In this document: positions 17,618 through 26,207 of the stretch, one piece after another
Layout: every line of letters begins with the position of its first letter
How positions within the stretch are numbered: position 1 is the first letter of the stretch
Assembly: GCF_009724245.1 (NCBI RefSeq)
Contig: NZ_WNNK01000011.1
Coordinates: forward strand, 124,001 to 188,000
Direction of reading: 5' to 3'
Length of the DNA: 64,000 nucleotides
Source of the DNA: Pseudomonas spelaei
GTDB lineage: Bacteria; Pseudomonadota; Gammaproteobacteria; Pseudomonadales; Pseudomonadaceae
The notes under the pieces: model-generated
Database searches by the model: none
Seen by the model: only the letters and a program-made list of their open reading frames with translations
What the model was told of the DNA's origin: nothing
Position numbers and translations under genes: made by a program

Positions 17618-18759
17618 GCACCCGCCGTGATTTGCTCAAGACGCTGGTGGGGTTTGATACCACCAGCCGCGAGTCCAACCTGCAGTTGATCGCGTTTGTC
17701 CGCGATTACCTCGAAGGGTTCGGTATCGCCAGTGAGTTGGTCTATAACGATGAGCGCAGCAAGGCCAATCTGTTCGCCACCTTCGGCCCGGCGGATCGAC
17801 CGGGCATCGTGCTCTCGGGGCACACTGATGTGGTGCCGGTGGATGGCCAGCCATGGACGGTCCCGCCGTTCGAGCTGACCGAGCGCGACGGCAAGTTGTA
17901 TGGCCGGGGCACGGCGGACATGAAGGGCTACATCGCCTGCGTGTTGGCCTTGGTACCGTCACTGGTCAATGCGCCGTTGCAGATGCCGGTGCATATTACG
18001 CTGTCCTATGACGAGGAAGTGGGCTGCCTGGGGGTGCGTTCGCTGCTCAAGGTGCTGGAGCAACGGCCGGTCAAACCGATGCTGTGCATCATTGGCGAGC
18101 CCACCGAGTTGAAGCCGGTACTGGGTCACAAGGGCAAGCTGGCGATGCGCTGTGATGTGCATGGCGAAGCCTGTCATTCGGCTTATGCGCCGTCCGGGGT
18201 GAATGCCATCGAGTACGCGGCCGAGCTGATCGGTGAGCTGGGGCGGATTGGCCAGCGACTCAAAGGGCATCAGGATGCGCGGTTTGATCCGCCTTTCACC
18301 ACCGTGCAAACCGGGCTCATTTCCGGCGGCAAGGCGTTGAATATCGTCCCTGCCGATTGCCGCTTCGATTTTGAAGTACGCGCCTTGCCCTCGCAGAATC
18401 CGGCAGTGGTGGCCGATGAGTTGAAGGCCTACGCCGAGCAGCAAGTGTTGCCGCGCATGCAAGCCGTCAGCGAGCAGAGTGCGATTCGCTTCACTGAGCT
18501 GTCGGCGTATCCGGGGCTGGTCACCGATGAACGTAGCCAGGCGGCGGAGCTGATTGCGGCGTTTTCCGGCTCGCGGGAGTTTGGCACCGTGGCGTTTGGC
18601 ACTGAAGGTGGGCTGTTTGATGCGGTGGGCATCCCGACCGTGGTGTGCGGGCCTGGCAGCATGGACCAGGGGCATAAGCCGGACGAGTTTGTCAGTGTGA
18701 CGCAGTTGGATCGGTGCGATGAGATGCTGCGGCGGATGTTGCTCTCAGTCCGCACCTGA
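17614..18759 (+). CDS. ArgE-like M20 family N-acyl-amino-acid deacylase
   Basis: A 381-residue zinc peptidase/deacylase with the ArgE/DapE architecture. SGHTDVVPVDG holds the first metal histidine, GRGTADMKG the bridging aspartate, DEEVGC the catalytic glutamate pair, and GEPTEL a further metal ligand. The dimerisation domain starts at HKGKLAMRC, and the last metal histidine is in MDQGHKPDEF. The family cleaves N-acetylornithine or other N-acyl/carbamoyl amino acids. As the last gene of the operon it probably releases a free amino acid from the ring-opened substrate. The biosynthetic argE is expected elsewhere, so I do not assign that symbol. Confidence 0.85.
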   Translation: MSTRRDLLKTLVGFDTTSRESNLQLIAFVRDYLEGFGIASELVYNDERSKANLFATFGPADRPGIVLSGHTDVVPVDGQPWTVPPFELTERDGKLYGRGTADMKGYIACVLALVPSLVNAPLQMPVHITLSYDEEVGCLGVRSLLKVLEQRPVKPMLCIIGEPTELKPVLGHKGKLAMRCDVHGEACHSAYAPSGVNAIEYAAELIGELGRIGQRLKGHQDARFDPPFTTVQTGLISGGKALNIVPADCRFDFEVRALPSQNPAVVADELKAYAEQQVLPRMQAVSEQSAIRFTELSAYPGLVTDERSQAAELIAAFSGSREFGTVAFGTEGGLFDAVGIPTVVCGPGSMDQGHKPDEFVSVTQLDRCDEMLRRMLLSVRT

Positions 18760-18794
18760 GCCTGGTGCTACTCATCGAGCACTGAAGATCAAAG

Positions 18795-18882
18795 GTGGGA
18801 GCGGGCTTGCTCGCGAATGCGATGTGTCAGTCAATAGATGTATTGGCTGATCCACCGCATTCGCGAGCAAGCCCGCTCCCAC
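18795..18882. repeat. Palindromic repeat, GTGGGAGCGGGCTTGC family
   Basis: Arms beginning GTGGGAGCGGGCTTGCTCGC at 18795 and ending in the complement at 18882 pair over about 27 bases. It sits between the convergent M20 and LysR genes and may serve as a bidirectional transcript end. A close relative is at 62532-62619. Confidence 0.85.
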
Positions 18883-18895
18883 ATTGGCCCTGCGG

Positions 18896-19807
18896 CTACG
18901 CCAACAACCGCGCCAACTCCTCCTGGCAGTAGTCCACAAACAACTGCACCGGTTTGGTCAACGGCGCCCGCCGCAACCACACCGCCGACAGCCCCGACCC
19001 GGTCACCGTCTCCGCCAGCGGCACGCACACGACCTTCTGCCCGTCATAGGTGTATTCCGAAAACGGCTTGGTCACCAGGATCGAAAAACCAAACCCGCGC
19101 CCCACCATGCCCCGCACCATTTCGATGGACGGTGAACTGAACACGATGTGCGGCGTCAGCCCGCGCTCCTCGAAAATGCTCACGAAGTAGGTGCGGCTAG
19201 GTAGCACGTCCAACAAAATCATCGGCTCCAGCACCAGGTCCGCCAATGACACCTTGGCCTGCCGGGCGAAGCGATGATCCGCCGGCAGCAAGGCATACGG
19301 CTGCTGCGGCGGCATCAACGGCACCGTCTCGATGGTGCTGCCCAAGTCATGCTCAAACAACATGGCCACATCGATACTACCGGCCGTCAGCGCCTGGACC
19401 AGTTCCTGCTGCTCGCCATCGCGCATGCGTATTTCCACCCCCGGCCAGCGTTCCTTGAACCCGGCAATCAAGCGTGGCAAATACAGCGGCGCTACCGTCT
19501 CAAAACAGCCGATATCGATCTGCCCCGCCACCACGTCATTGTCCGCCAAGGCGTTCTGCTCGAATTCATGAGCCACCCGCAGCAGCTCCAGCGCCTTGCG
19601 ATAGAACCGCGCGCCACTGGGCGTCAGCGACACCCCCTGGGCGTGATGACGGATAAACAGCTGCACGCCAAAGCTCTCTTCCAAGTGCTTGATGGCCGTC
19701 GACACTGATGGTTGCGCGATGTACAGCTTGCGCGAGGCCTCGGCCACGCTGCCGCACTCGGCGGTGGTTACAAAATATTTGAGTTGGCGCAGATTGTAGG
19801 CAGCCAT
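18896..19807 (-). CDS. LysR-family regulator of the monooxygenase/NCS1 locus
   Basis: A 303-residue LysR-type regulator. The N-terminal helix-turn-helix is LRQLKYFVTTAECGSVAEAS followed by AQPSVSTAIKHLEE. The rest is the periplasmic-binding-like effector domain (IDIGCFETVAPLYLP, then GSIDVAMLF). The start at 19807 (MAAYNL) fits the family, and the longer form from 19840 is unlikely. It is convergent with the catabolic operon and divergent from the NCS1 permease, the classical placement for a pathway-specific activator that responds to the imported compound or an intermediate. Confidence 0.9.
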   Translation of the reverse strand: MAAYNLRQLKYFVTTAECGSVAEASRKLYIAQPSVSTAIKHLEESFGVQLFIRHHAQGVSLTPSGARFYRKALELLRVAHEFEQNALADNDVVAGQIDIGCFETVAPLYLPRLIAGFKERWPGVEIRMRDGEQQELVQALTAGSIDVAMLFEHDLGSTIETVPLMPPQQPYALLPADHRFARQAKVSLADLVLEPMILLDVLPSRTYFVSIFEERGLTPHIVFSSPSIEMVRGMVGRGFGFSILVTKPFSEYTYDGQKVVCVPLAETVTGSGLSAVWLRRAPLTKPVQLFVDYCQEELARLLA

Positions 19808-20058
19808 GGGCACCTCGGAAAACGTGGGATTTCGCCCCAAACAAGTGCAAGAAAAGCGGCTTTTTTGGTGGTTTTATTGCCATGCAACATACCGGAGCAA
19901 AAAACACCGCGAGATATTTTTTTTAAGGTCTGAAGCAACAAACTTACTAATTTACCTGCCTGTGACCATTGCACATGATCACTCCAACAACAAAAAGCGT
20001 CGCCCATGCGGCGCACAGCGAAGTACGTCCACGTACTCACCTTGCCTTGGAGTTCGTC

Positions 20059-21474
20059 ATGGTCACCACTGCAACATCCTCCACTCCGCTTATCGAAAAA
20101 CACACGATTGGCTATGTGCCCCCGGAAGATCGCCACGGAAAGGTAAGAGACCTGTTCACCCTCTGGTTCGGCGGCAACATCGCGCCGCTGCCCATCGTCA
20201 CCGGCGCCCTGGGCGTGCAACTGTTCCACCTGAACCTGGTCTGGGGCATCGTCGCGATCCTCGTCGGCCACCTGGTGGGCGGCGTGCTGATGGCGCTGCA
20301 CTCGGCCCAGGGCCCGCAGATGGGCATCCCACAAATGATCCAGAGCCGCGCCCAGTTCGGCTCCCTCGGCGCCCTGCTGGTGGTGGTGATTGCCGGCGTG
20401 ATGTACATCGGTTTCTTCGCCTCCAACATCGTCCTGGCCGGCAAATCCCTGCACGGCGTGGTCGACAGCGTCCCGGTTCCGGTCGGCATCGTCATCGGCG
20501 CCATCGGCTCGGGGATCATCGGCATCATCGGCTACCGCTTCATCCACGTGCTTAACCGCATCGGTACCTGGGTGCTGGGCGCCGGCATCGTGCTGGGCTT
20601 CGGCTACATCTTCACCCACGTACAGACCAGCGACTTCTTCACCCGTGGCAGCTTCAACATTTCAGGCTGGCTGGCCACCGTGTCCCTGGCCGCGCTGTGG
20701 CAGATCGCCTTTGCGCCCTACGTTTCGGACTACTCCCGCTATCTGCCGGCTGATGTGCCCGTCGCGTCGACCTTCTGGACCACTTACCTGGGCACCGTCC
20801 TCGGCTCCAGCCTGTCGTTCATCTTCGGCGCCGTGGCGGTCTTGGCGACCCCAGTCGGCATGGACACCATGGAAGCGGTCAAACTGGCGACTGGCTCCAT
20901 TGGGCCGCTGATGCTGTTGCTGTTTTTGCTGAGTGTCATCAGCCACAACGCCCTTAACCTTTACGGTGCGGTGCTATCCTTGATCACCCTGGTGCAGACC
21001 TTTGCGTATCGCTGGATCCCGACGGCCAAGGCGCGTGCGGTGATCTCGGTCATCGTGTTGGCAGCCTGCTCGATTGCAGCGGTGTTTGCCTCGAAGGACT
21101 TTATCGGACACTTCGTGGACATGGTGCTGGTGTTGCTGGTGGTGCTGGTGCCGTGGACCGCGATCAACCTGATCGACTTCTATGCCATCCATAAGGGCAA
21201 ATACGATATTGGCTCGATCTTCCGGGTCGATGGCGGGATCTACGGGCGCTACAACCCACAGGCGCTGTTGGCCTATGCAGTGGGGATTGCGGTGCAGATC
21301 CCGTTCATGAACACACCACTGTATGTCGGCCCGATTTCGGCACACATCAACGGGGCTGACCTGTCCTGGGTGGTGGGGCTGCTGGTGACGTCACCGTTGT
21401 ATTTCTGGTTGGCGAGTCGGGACAGTGCGTATAAGCGCCGGATGGAGGGGGGAAAGTTAGTGGGCAGCGTTTGA
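20059..21474 (+). CDS. NCS1-family nucleobase/hydantoin-type permease
   Basis: A 471-residue integral membrane transporter with about twelve hydrophobic helices. NCS1 features include the N-terminal LWFGGNIAPLPIVTGALG, GPQMGIPQMIQSRAQFG, and APYVSDYSRYLP in the middle of the protein. NCS1 proteins carry cytosine, purines, allantoin, hydantoins or vitamins with Na+ or H+. Location beside the RidA, DUF1028 and deacylase genes suggests an N-heterocyclic or amide substrate. The ATG at 20059 has GGAG six bases upstream. The longer frame from 19969 is not supported. Transcribed divergently from the LysR gene. Confidence 0.88.
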   Translation: MVTTATSSTPLIEKHTIGYVPPEDRHGKVRDLFTLWFGGNIAPLPIVTGALGVQLFHLNLVWGIVAILVGHLVGGVLMALHSAQGPQMGIPQMIQSRAQFGSLGALLVVVIAGVMYIGFFASNIVLAGKSLHGVVDSVPVPVGIVIGAIGSGIIGIIGYRFIHVLNRIGTWVLGAGIVLGFGYIFTHVQTSDFFTRGSFNISGWLATVSLAALWQIAFAPYVSDYSRYLPADVPVASTFWTTYLGTVLGSSLSFIFGAVAVLATPVGMDTMEAVKLATGSIGPLMLLLFLLSVISHNALNLYGAVLSLITLVQTFAYRWIPTAKARAVISVIVLAACSIAAVFASKDFIGHFVDMVLVLLVVLVPWTAINLIDFYAIHKGKYDIGSIFRVDGGIYGRYNPQALLAYAVGIAVQIPFMNTPLYVGPISAHINGADLSWVVGLLVTSPLYFWLASRDSAYKRRMEGGKLVGSV

Positions 21475-21495
21475 GTGTGGCAAAGGGGGGGCTTG

Positions 21496-21688
21496 CCCTA
21501 ATGCCAGTCAGTTAAGCGAACGCGGTGCTCAAGGCAGAGAAGAACGAATGTGGGAGCTGGCTTGCCTGCGATTGGATCAACTCGATATACCTGAAGTATC
21601 GAGGTGTCTGCATCGCAGGCAAGCCAGCTCCCACACTGAATCTGCTTCGGTTGCTGGATCCCCACTCCTTAACTGATCGGCATTAGGG
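21496..21688. repeat. Nested inverted repeats (a palindromic repeat inside another)
   Basis: Outer arms CCCTAATGCCAGTCAGTTAAG at 21496-21516 and its complement at 21668-21688 match at 19 of 21 positions. Inside them, 21550-21634 is a complete GTGGGAGCTGGCTTGCCTGC palindrome of the type also present at 34488-34575. The arrangement suggests that one repeat moved into, or lies symmetrically between, the arms of another. No gene lies in this 286-base interval. Confidence 0.75.
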
Positions 21689-21760
21689 GCTTGTCCCCCT
21701 TTTCAATCACTCAAAACCCGCTAGGATCATGTTCTCGATCCTCTAAAGCCGGTCACCTCA

Positions 21761-22252
21761 ATGCCCACCCTGCACTTTCGCAACGCCGTTTCCGAAGACG
21801 CCACCCGCTGTTACCACATAGAAATCGGCGCCTACGAAGGTGACGAAGCCGCCACCCTGGAAAAGATCGCCACCCGCATTGACCTCTATCCTGAAGGCTT
21901 TCTGATTCTGGAAGTGGATGGCGAGGTAGTCGGCTTCATCAACAGCGGCTGCGCCCATGAAGTGGTCATGTCCGATGAGTCGTTCAAGGAGCTGGTGGGC
22001 CATTCGGCCGACGCGCCCAATGTGGTGATCATGTCGGTAGTGGTGGACCCGGCTCACCAGGGCAAAGGCTACGCAAAACAACTGATGGAGGCGTTTATCC
22101 TGCGCATGAAAGGCATGGGCAAGCAGACCATTCACCTGATGTGCAAAGACCAGCATGTCGAGTTGTACCGGCGGATGGGTTATCGCTACGTTCAGCCGTC
22201 TGCCTCTGACCATGGCGGTATGGCCTGGCACGAGATGGTCATGGATATCTAA
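21761..22252 (+). CDS. GNAT acetyltransferase (arylalkylamine-type)
   Basis: A 163-residue acetyltransferase. Motif A is VVVDPAHQGKGYAKQLM, with the Q-G-K-G-Y acetyl-CoA loop. VELYRRMGYRYV is motif B. The long insertion containing CAHEVVMSDESF resembles bacterial arylalkylamine/serotonin-N-acetyltransferase-like GNATs. The substrate is unknown. Monocistronic, and convergent with another GNAT gene at 22317-22862. Confidence 0.82.
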   Translation: MPTLHFRNAVSEDATRCYHIEIGAYEGDEAATLEKIATRIDLYPEGFLILEVDGEVVGFINSGCAHEVVMSDESFKELVGHSADAPNVVIMSVVVDPAHQGKGYAKQLMEAFILRMKGMGKQTIHLMCKDQHVELYRRMGYRYVQPSASDHGGMAWHEMVMDI

Positions 22253-22316
22253 AACAGACAGCGTTCGAGGATGAGGTACTCACCGTGTGTTCATGAGCAA
22301 AACGCTCTGAGACCTT

Positions 22317-22862
22317 TCAGTCATGGGTGTCCAACCGCTTGGTGAAGAGCCGGTTCTCATGGGTTTCATTCTGGAAGGTATAGGAAGGCGACCCCGCAAG
22401 CTCATAACCCCGCCGAGGGTAAAACGCCAATGCCCGCTCGTTGCCCACCCACACCGTCGCCCATAGCAACGAGGCTCCACCCGAGCAGGCTTGCCTTTCG
22501 GCTGCTTGCAGCAAGCTGTAGCCGATGCCCAGACCGGTGAATCGCTCCTGTATGTAGAGCCGCTGCAGTTCAGCCACCTCAGGCGTCGAGATCAGTTCGT
22601 GGGGGGCGGCCAGCGCAACCTGCGCGAAGCCCACGAGATGGTCATTCGATTCGGCAACGATAATGGATATACCCGGCTGGGCGATCAGCCTGGAGAGCGC
22701 CTCGGGGGAAAAGGCTTGCAGCGCCTCGGCAGCGATTGAGCCGCGAATACCTTGGGTGGCGTAGGTGTCGAGAAATACCTGCATGCCCAGTACGCCAAGG
22801 CACAACGCGTCATCAGGTACTGCATCACGAATCAGGATATCGGGAGTATGACTGGAGATCAT
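22317..22862 (-). CDS. GNAT-family N-acetyltransferase
   Basis: A 181-residue acetyltransferase. The acetyl-CoA loop is LYIQERFTGLGIGYSLL and motif B is VWVGNERALAFYPRRGYEL. An N-terminal IRDAVPDDA strand is typical. The family resembles the diamine/aminoglycoside-like group with LQRLYIQ, but the substrate cannot be deduced. Convergent with the preceding GNAT gene, unrelated in sequence beyond the fold. Confidence 0.82.
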   Translation of the reverse strand: MISSHTPDILIRDAVPDDALCLGVLGMQVFLDTYATQGIRGSIAAEALQAFSPEALSRLIAQPGISIIVAESNDHLVGFAQVALAAPHELISTPEVAELQRLYIQERFTGLGIGYSLLQAAERQACSGGASLLWATVWVGNERALAFYPRRGYELAGSPSYTFQNETHENRLFTKRLDTHD

Positions 22863-22981
22863 GCAGGGACCCGTTTCAAGGTTAAGGAGTGCACCGTTTT
22901 ATCACAGTGTGCCGTACGCCGATTGCCAGTATTGCCAGGCCGAAGTAGGGTTAACCGTTTCCAGCAAGAGCAGGCCCCATC

Positions 22982-23659
22982 ATGACTTGGTTTTCAGACC
23001 CCGACGCTGTCGCTCGTTACGCCGAAGGTCCTGTGAGGCTAGTGCCTGGCTTTGATTCCCTGCAGCGGATGACAACGCTGCTGCTTCGCGAAAGCGTACC
23101 GCCTGCCGGCAAAGTGCTGGTGCTTGGCGCGGGCGGTGGCCTGGAGTTGAAGCGGTTTGCCGACAACGAGCCCGGGTGGCGATTCGTCGGTGTTGATCCG
23201 TCTGCTGAGATGCTCAAACTTGCCCAAGCGACATTGGGCCCGCTGGCAGAGCGGGTTGAGTTGCATGAAGGCTACATCGACACCGCGCCCGACGGCCCAT
23301 TTGATGGCGCCACCTGCCTACTGACCTTGCACTTCATCCCGGCCGAAGAGCGGCTACGCACACTCAAGGAAATCTGGCGCCGCCTGTTGCCCGGTGCACC
23401 ACTGGTTGTCGCCCATCACAGTTTTCCCCAGTCGCCCAACGAAAAAGCTCGCTGGCTGAAACGTTATGCGGCCTATGCGGTGGACTCCGGCGTACCCGCT
23501 TCAGACGCGGAGCGTGCGATTACGGCGATCAGCGCCCAATTACCGGTGCTGGCTCCAGAAGCAGATGAAGCGCTGTTGAAGGCCGCAGGATTCGAAGATG
23601 TCGAACTGTTTTATGCGGGGTTCAGTTTCAAAGGATGGGTCGCTTACAAGCCGGCTTAA
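22982..23659 (+). CDS. Class I SAM-dependent methyltransferase
   Basis: A 225-residue methyltransferase. Motif I is VLVLGAGGGLELKRFA, motif II is FVGVDPSAEMLKLA, and post-II/III residues include DGATCLLTLHFIP. It binds S-adenosylmethionine and methylates an unknown small molecule. No membrane segments. Single gene between a divergent GNAT gene and a convergent TPM-domain gene. Confidence 0.85.
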   Translation: MTWFSDPDAVARYAEGPVRLVPGFDSLQRMTTLLLRESVPPAGKVLVLGAGGGLELKRFADNEPGWRFVGVDPSAEMLKLAQATLGPLAERVELHEGYIDTAPDGPFDGATCLLTLHFIPAEERLRTLKEIWRRLLPGAPLVVAHHSFPQSPNEKARWLKRYAAYAVDSGVPASDAERAITAISAQLPVLAPEADEALLKAAGFEDVELFYAGFSFKGWVAYKPA

Positions 23660-23724
23660 TCAACGTTCAACGCTGTTAAAAACCTGCCAGGTAGCGTCGC
23701 TGCCTGGCATTGGGCAAGCCCGTC

Positions 23725-24963
23725 TCACCAACTTCCCGAAGCCCCGCCACCACCACTGGAGCCACCCCCTCCGGAAAACCCGCCGTCGGAGCTGGAGCTT
23801 GAACTCGACCCCGAACTGCCACTGCCCCCTGAGTCTGAACCGCCTGCGACATTCCCGAAAATAACCAGTGCCGCACAGGAACTCATAGGGAAGGCCAGCA
23901 GCCAGCCGATAAGCCCTTCGTCGAGCACAAAACCCGCCACCGCGTATACCGCGGCGACAACCGCCAACTGGATAAAAAACGCCACGCGGCTCTGGCTCCA
24001 GGCAGTCTTCATCAAGACAAACAGGAGCAGATACAGGCCCAGCACCACCAGCCCTGCCAGCGGCAGCACCAGCCAATAGATAAAGGACAACTCCCTCACG
24101 TAGTGATCGGTCAACAACAGACCTGTGGAGTACGACAGCAGGCCCAGCGCCATGTAAAACACCGTTCTTGCCAGCCACAAGGCACCGAACAGCGCACCGC
24201 TCATCAGCATCAGGAACGGCACCGCCAGCGGGTAAATCGCCCACTCCCTGCCGCCGATGACAGCCACCAGCGTCAACGTCGTCGTCACCAGCGCGAGGGT
24301 GGCCAGCGCTCCCCGCCAATGCAGCTTGCGAGCGCTGACCAGCACGCCGCCGACAGCGCCGAGGATCAGGGCCAGGAACAGCGTGTAAGCCTCCGGGGTC
24401 CAGGACCATGGGGCGTCTTGGGGAAGGGTTTCGCCGTCCACCAGCAGGACCAGGTCATTCACCGCTCGTTGCACGCCACCTGCGTAGTCATCCTGACGAA
24501 ACGCCGGTTTGATGTGCTCCTCGATGATACGGTTCGACAGCAGGTCGGTGACTGCTCCCTCCAGGCCATAGCCAACCTCGATGCGCACCTTCCGTTCATC
24601 CTTGACCACCAGTAACAGAATGCCGTCATCGATGCCCTTACGCCCCAGCTTCCAGGCGCGGAACCAATGATTGGCGAACTCTTCGATACTGGCCCCATCG
24701 GTCCCCGGCACCAGCAATACAGCGATCTGCGAGCCCTTGCGCTGTTCAAGAGCCGCCAGTTGCGCGATCAACTGGGCCTTGGTAGTCGAGTCGAGGGTGT
24801 TTGTGAGGTCGATCACCCGCTGGTCCAATACGACCTTGTCCAGGCCTGACGGCACGCTATCGGCTTGGGCCATCAAGCCCCAGCTTGCGAGGAAGGCCAC
24901 CAGCACGCACAGCGCGCATTGCCGCAGAAATATCACCATCGCTTGTTTACCCGAACGATTCAT
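23725..24963 (-). CDS. TPM-domain (YgcG-type) membrane protein
   Basis: A 412-residue protein. A signal peptide (residues about 9-35) precedes a periplasmic TPM domain with VIDLTNTLDSTTK and GSQIAVLLVPGTDG, a conserved RVEVGYGLEGAVTD-like segment (here RIEVGYGLEGAV), then about six membrane helices. The protein ends in a very Gly/Ser-rich tail (GGFSGGGGSSGGGGAS), the usual end of this family. The TPM fold is linked to photosystem repair in plants and to acid phosphatase-like activity in some members, and its bacterial role is unclear. ATG 24963 was chosen, with alternatives at 24939 and 24990. The gene starts 17 bases after the DapF-like stop, so the two probably share a transcript. Confidence 0.8.
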   Translation of the reverse strand: MNRSGKQAMVIFLRQCALCVLVAFLASWGLMAQADSVPSGLDKVVLDQRVIDLTNTLDSTTKAQLIAQLAALEQRKGSQIAVLLVPGTDGASIEEFANHWFRAWKLGRKGIDDGILLLVVKDERKVRIEVGYGLEGAVTDLLSNRIIEEHIKPAFRQDDYAGGVQRAVNDLVLLVDGETLPQDAPWSWTPEAYTLFLALILGAVGGVLVSARKLHWRGALATLALVTTTLTLVAVIGGREWAIYPLAVPFLMLMSGALFGALWLARTVFYMALGLLSYSTGLLLTDHYVRELSFIYWLVLPLAGLVVLGLYLLLFVLMKTAWSQSRVAFFIQLAVVAAVYAVAGFVLDEGLIGWLLAFPMSSCAALVIFGNVAGGSDSGGSGSSGSSSSSSSDGGFSGGGGSSGGGGASGSW

Positions 24964-24979
24964 CCTGAAAACGCCGCCT

Positions 24980-25795
24980 CTACCTTCCAAGAAGATGATC
25001 CGCGACCGCGCCCCGCAATGTGACTTCGACAGAACCGATCAGCACCACTCCACCGACCCCGTCCCATTGCACGGTCACTGTGCCCCCATCACATGCCACC
25101 TCGACGGTATCATCCAACAGTCCACGCCGGATCCCATTGACCACCGCGCCACAACAGCACGACCCCGACCCTTGCGGAATGCCACCGCCCCGCTCCCAGA
25201 TGCGAAGCCGGATACGGTTGCGGTCGATAATCTGGACAAAATGCACGTTGGTTTTGCTGGGAAACAGCGGATCGGTCTCGATCTTCGGCCCCATGCCTGC
25301 GACATCGATGGATGCCAGATCCTCGACGAAAAACGTGCAATGCGGATTGCCCATGCTGCACGCGGCGGGGCTCCCGGGCAGCGGTAAATGATAGGTGTCC
25401 ATTGCCTGCGCAAGCGGGATCGCTTGCCAGTCGAGCAATGGTTGGCCCATGTCGACCGAGACCTGTTGGCCCGACGCTCGCGCGCACGTCAGCAAGCCCC
25501 GCTGGGTCCTGAGTACAATGGAGGATGTGCCGGCTTCGCGCATCAACATGTCGGCAACGCCACGGGTGGCGCTGCCACAGGTGTCGAGCACAGAACCATC
25601 GGGATTCCAGAATCGTATGCGCGCCGCCGCATCCTCGCAGTCCAGCACCAGTGCAAGCTGATTGAAGCCGATACCACGATGTCGATCCCCCAGGCGGCGG
25701 GCGACTTGAGCGGTGATTGGATCGCTTTGGCCGCGCAGGTCGATTACAACGAAATCATCGCCATGGGCATGCATTTTTACGAAGTTCAAGGTCAT
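24980..25795 (-). CDS. DapF-family epimerase/racemase homologue with altered active site
   Basis: A 271-residue diaminopimelate-epimerase-fold protein. Conserved elements include MHAHGDDFVVID (canonical GNDF has become GDDF), GDRHRGIGFNQL, FWNPDGS, the first catalytic Cys in DTCGSATRG (C73), GNPH near 150, TNV near 183, and ERGGG at 201-205. The second catalytic Cys, normally in ERGAGETxACGSG, aligns without gaps to Ser210. The preceding Glu is Ile206, and three cysteines follow at 213-215. Ordinary DAP epimerase activity is therefore doubtful, and another amino-acid racemase or isomerase role is possible. AGGA is six bases upstream of the ATG at 25795. The gene is not next to lysA or xerC, so this is probably a paralogue of the housekeeping dapF. 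Confidence 0.8.
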   Translation of the reverse strand: MTLNFVKMHAHGDDFVVIDLRGQSDPITAQVARRLGDRHRGIGFNQLALVLDCEDAAARIRFWNPDGSVLDTCGSATRGVADMLMREAGTSSIVLRTQRGLLTCARASGQQVSVDMGQPLLDWQAIPLAQAMDTYHLPLPGSPAACSMGNPHCTFFVEDLASIDVAGMGPKIETDPLFPSKTNVHFVQIIDRNRIRLRIWERGGGIPQGSGSCCCGAVVNGIRRGLLDDTVEVACDGGTVTVQWDGVGGVVLIGSVEVTLRGAVADHLLGR

Positions 25796-25900
25796 GCGTT
25801 GTCCTGTCCCCGCCAATTACTCTTGCTCAAGGATACTGAGACATCGGGTATTCCGTCACCCTTGCACAATGGATCTCAACCTGTAACCATCTATTTCAAT

Positions 25901-25917
25901 ATAGGGTGGGGGGGTAT
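25901..25917. promoter_or_regulatory. G-tract operator for the RcnR/CsoR-type repressor
   Basis: ATAGGGTGGGGGGGTAT lies immediately before the repressor start codon and coincides with its ribosome-binding region. RcnR, FrmR and DmeR proteins recognise AT-flanked G-tracts of this kind, so autorepression released by Co/Ni is expected. Confidence 0.6.
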
Positions 25918-25920
25918 GGT

Positions 25921-26196
25921 ATGTCGCACATCAAATCGGGCAAGGACGACCTGCTCAAACGTGTCAAACGGATTGCCGGGCAAATCCAGGCGGTGGAACG
26001 TGCCCTGGAGTCTGACGATGACTGCGCCAAGACCCTGCATCTGGTGGCCGCTACACGGGGCGCGATCAACGGGCTGATGGATCAGATCATCGAGGATCAT
26101 GCCCGCGAGCATGTCGCCAACCCCGAGTTAAGCCATGAAGAGCGGGCCAAAGGTGTAGAGGAATTACTCGAAGCCATCCGCCGCTACGCCAAATAG
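25921..26196 (+). CDS. dmeR: RcnR/DmeR-type metal-sensing repressor (CsoR/FrmR family)
   Basis: A 91-residue all-helical repressor. The DUF156 core is visible: KDDLLKRVKRIAGQIQAVERAL, then CAKTLHLVAATRGAINGL and the helix carrying DHAREHV. His3 near the N-terminus, the cysteine in DDDCAKT and a histidine four residues on (LHLV) fit the RcnR-like W-X-Y-Z metal fingerprint more than CsoR's copper site. It should repress itself and the adjacent exporter until cobalt or nickel binds. The ATG at 25921 lies directly after a G-tract operator. The exporter gene starts 11 bases after its stop. Confidence 0.82.
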   Translation: MSHIKSGKDDLLKRVKRIAGQIQAVERALESDDDCAKTLHLVAATRGAINGLMDQIIEDHAREHVANPELSHEERAKGVEELLEAIRRYAK

Positions 26197-26207
26197 GACA
26201 CCGTGAC

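Noticed and set aside
17614..18759. Biosynthetic argE
   Set aside because: Its operon (monooxygenase, RidA, DUF1028) and LysR/NCS1 neighbours point to catabolism, so only a family-level call is given.
24980..25795. Housekeeping dapF
   Set aside because: Active-site changes and the absence of lysA, xerC or cyaY neighbours argue for a divergent paralogue, so the symbol was withheld.
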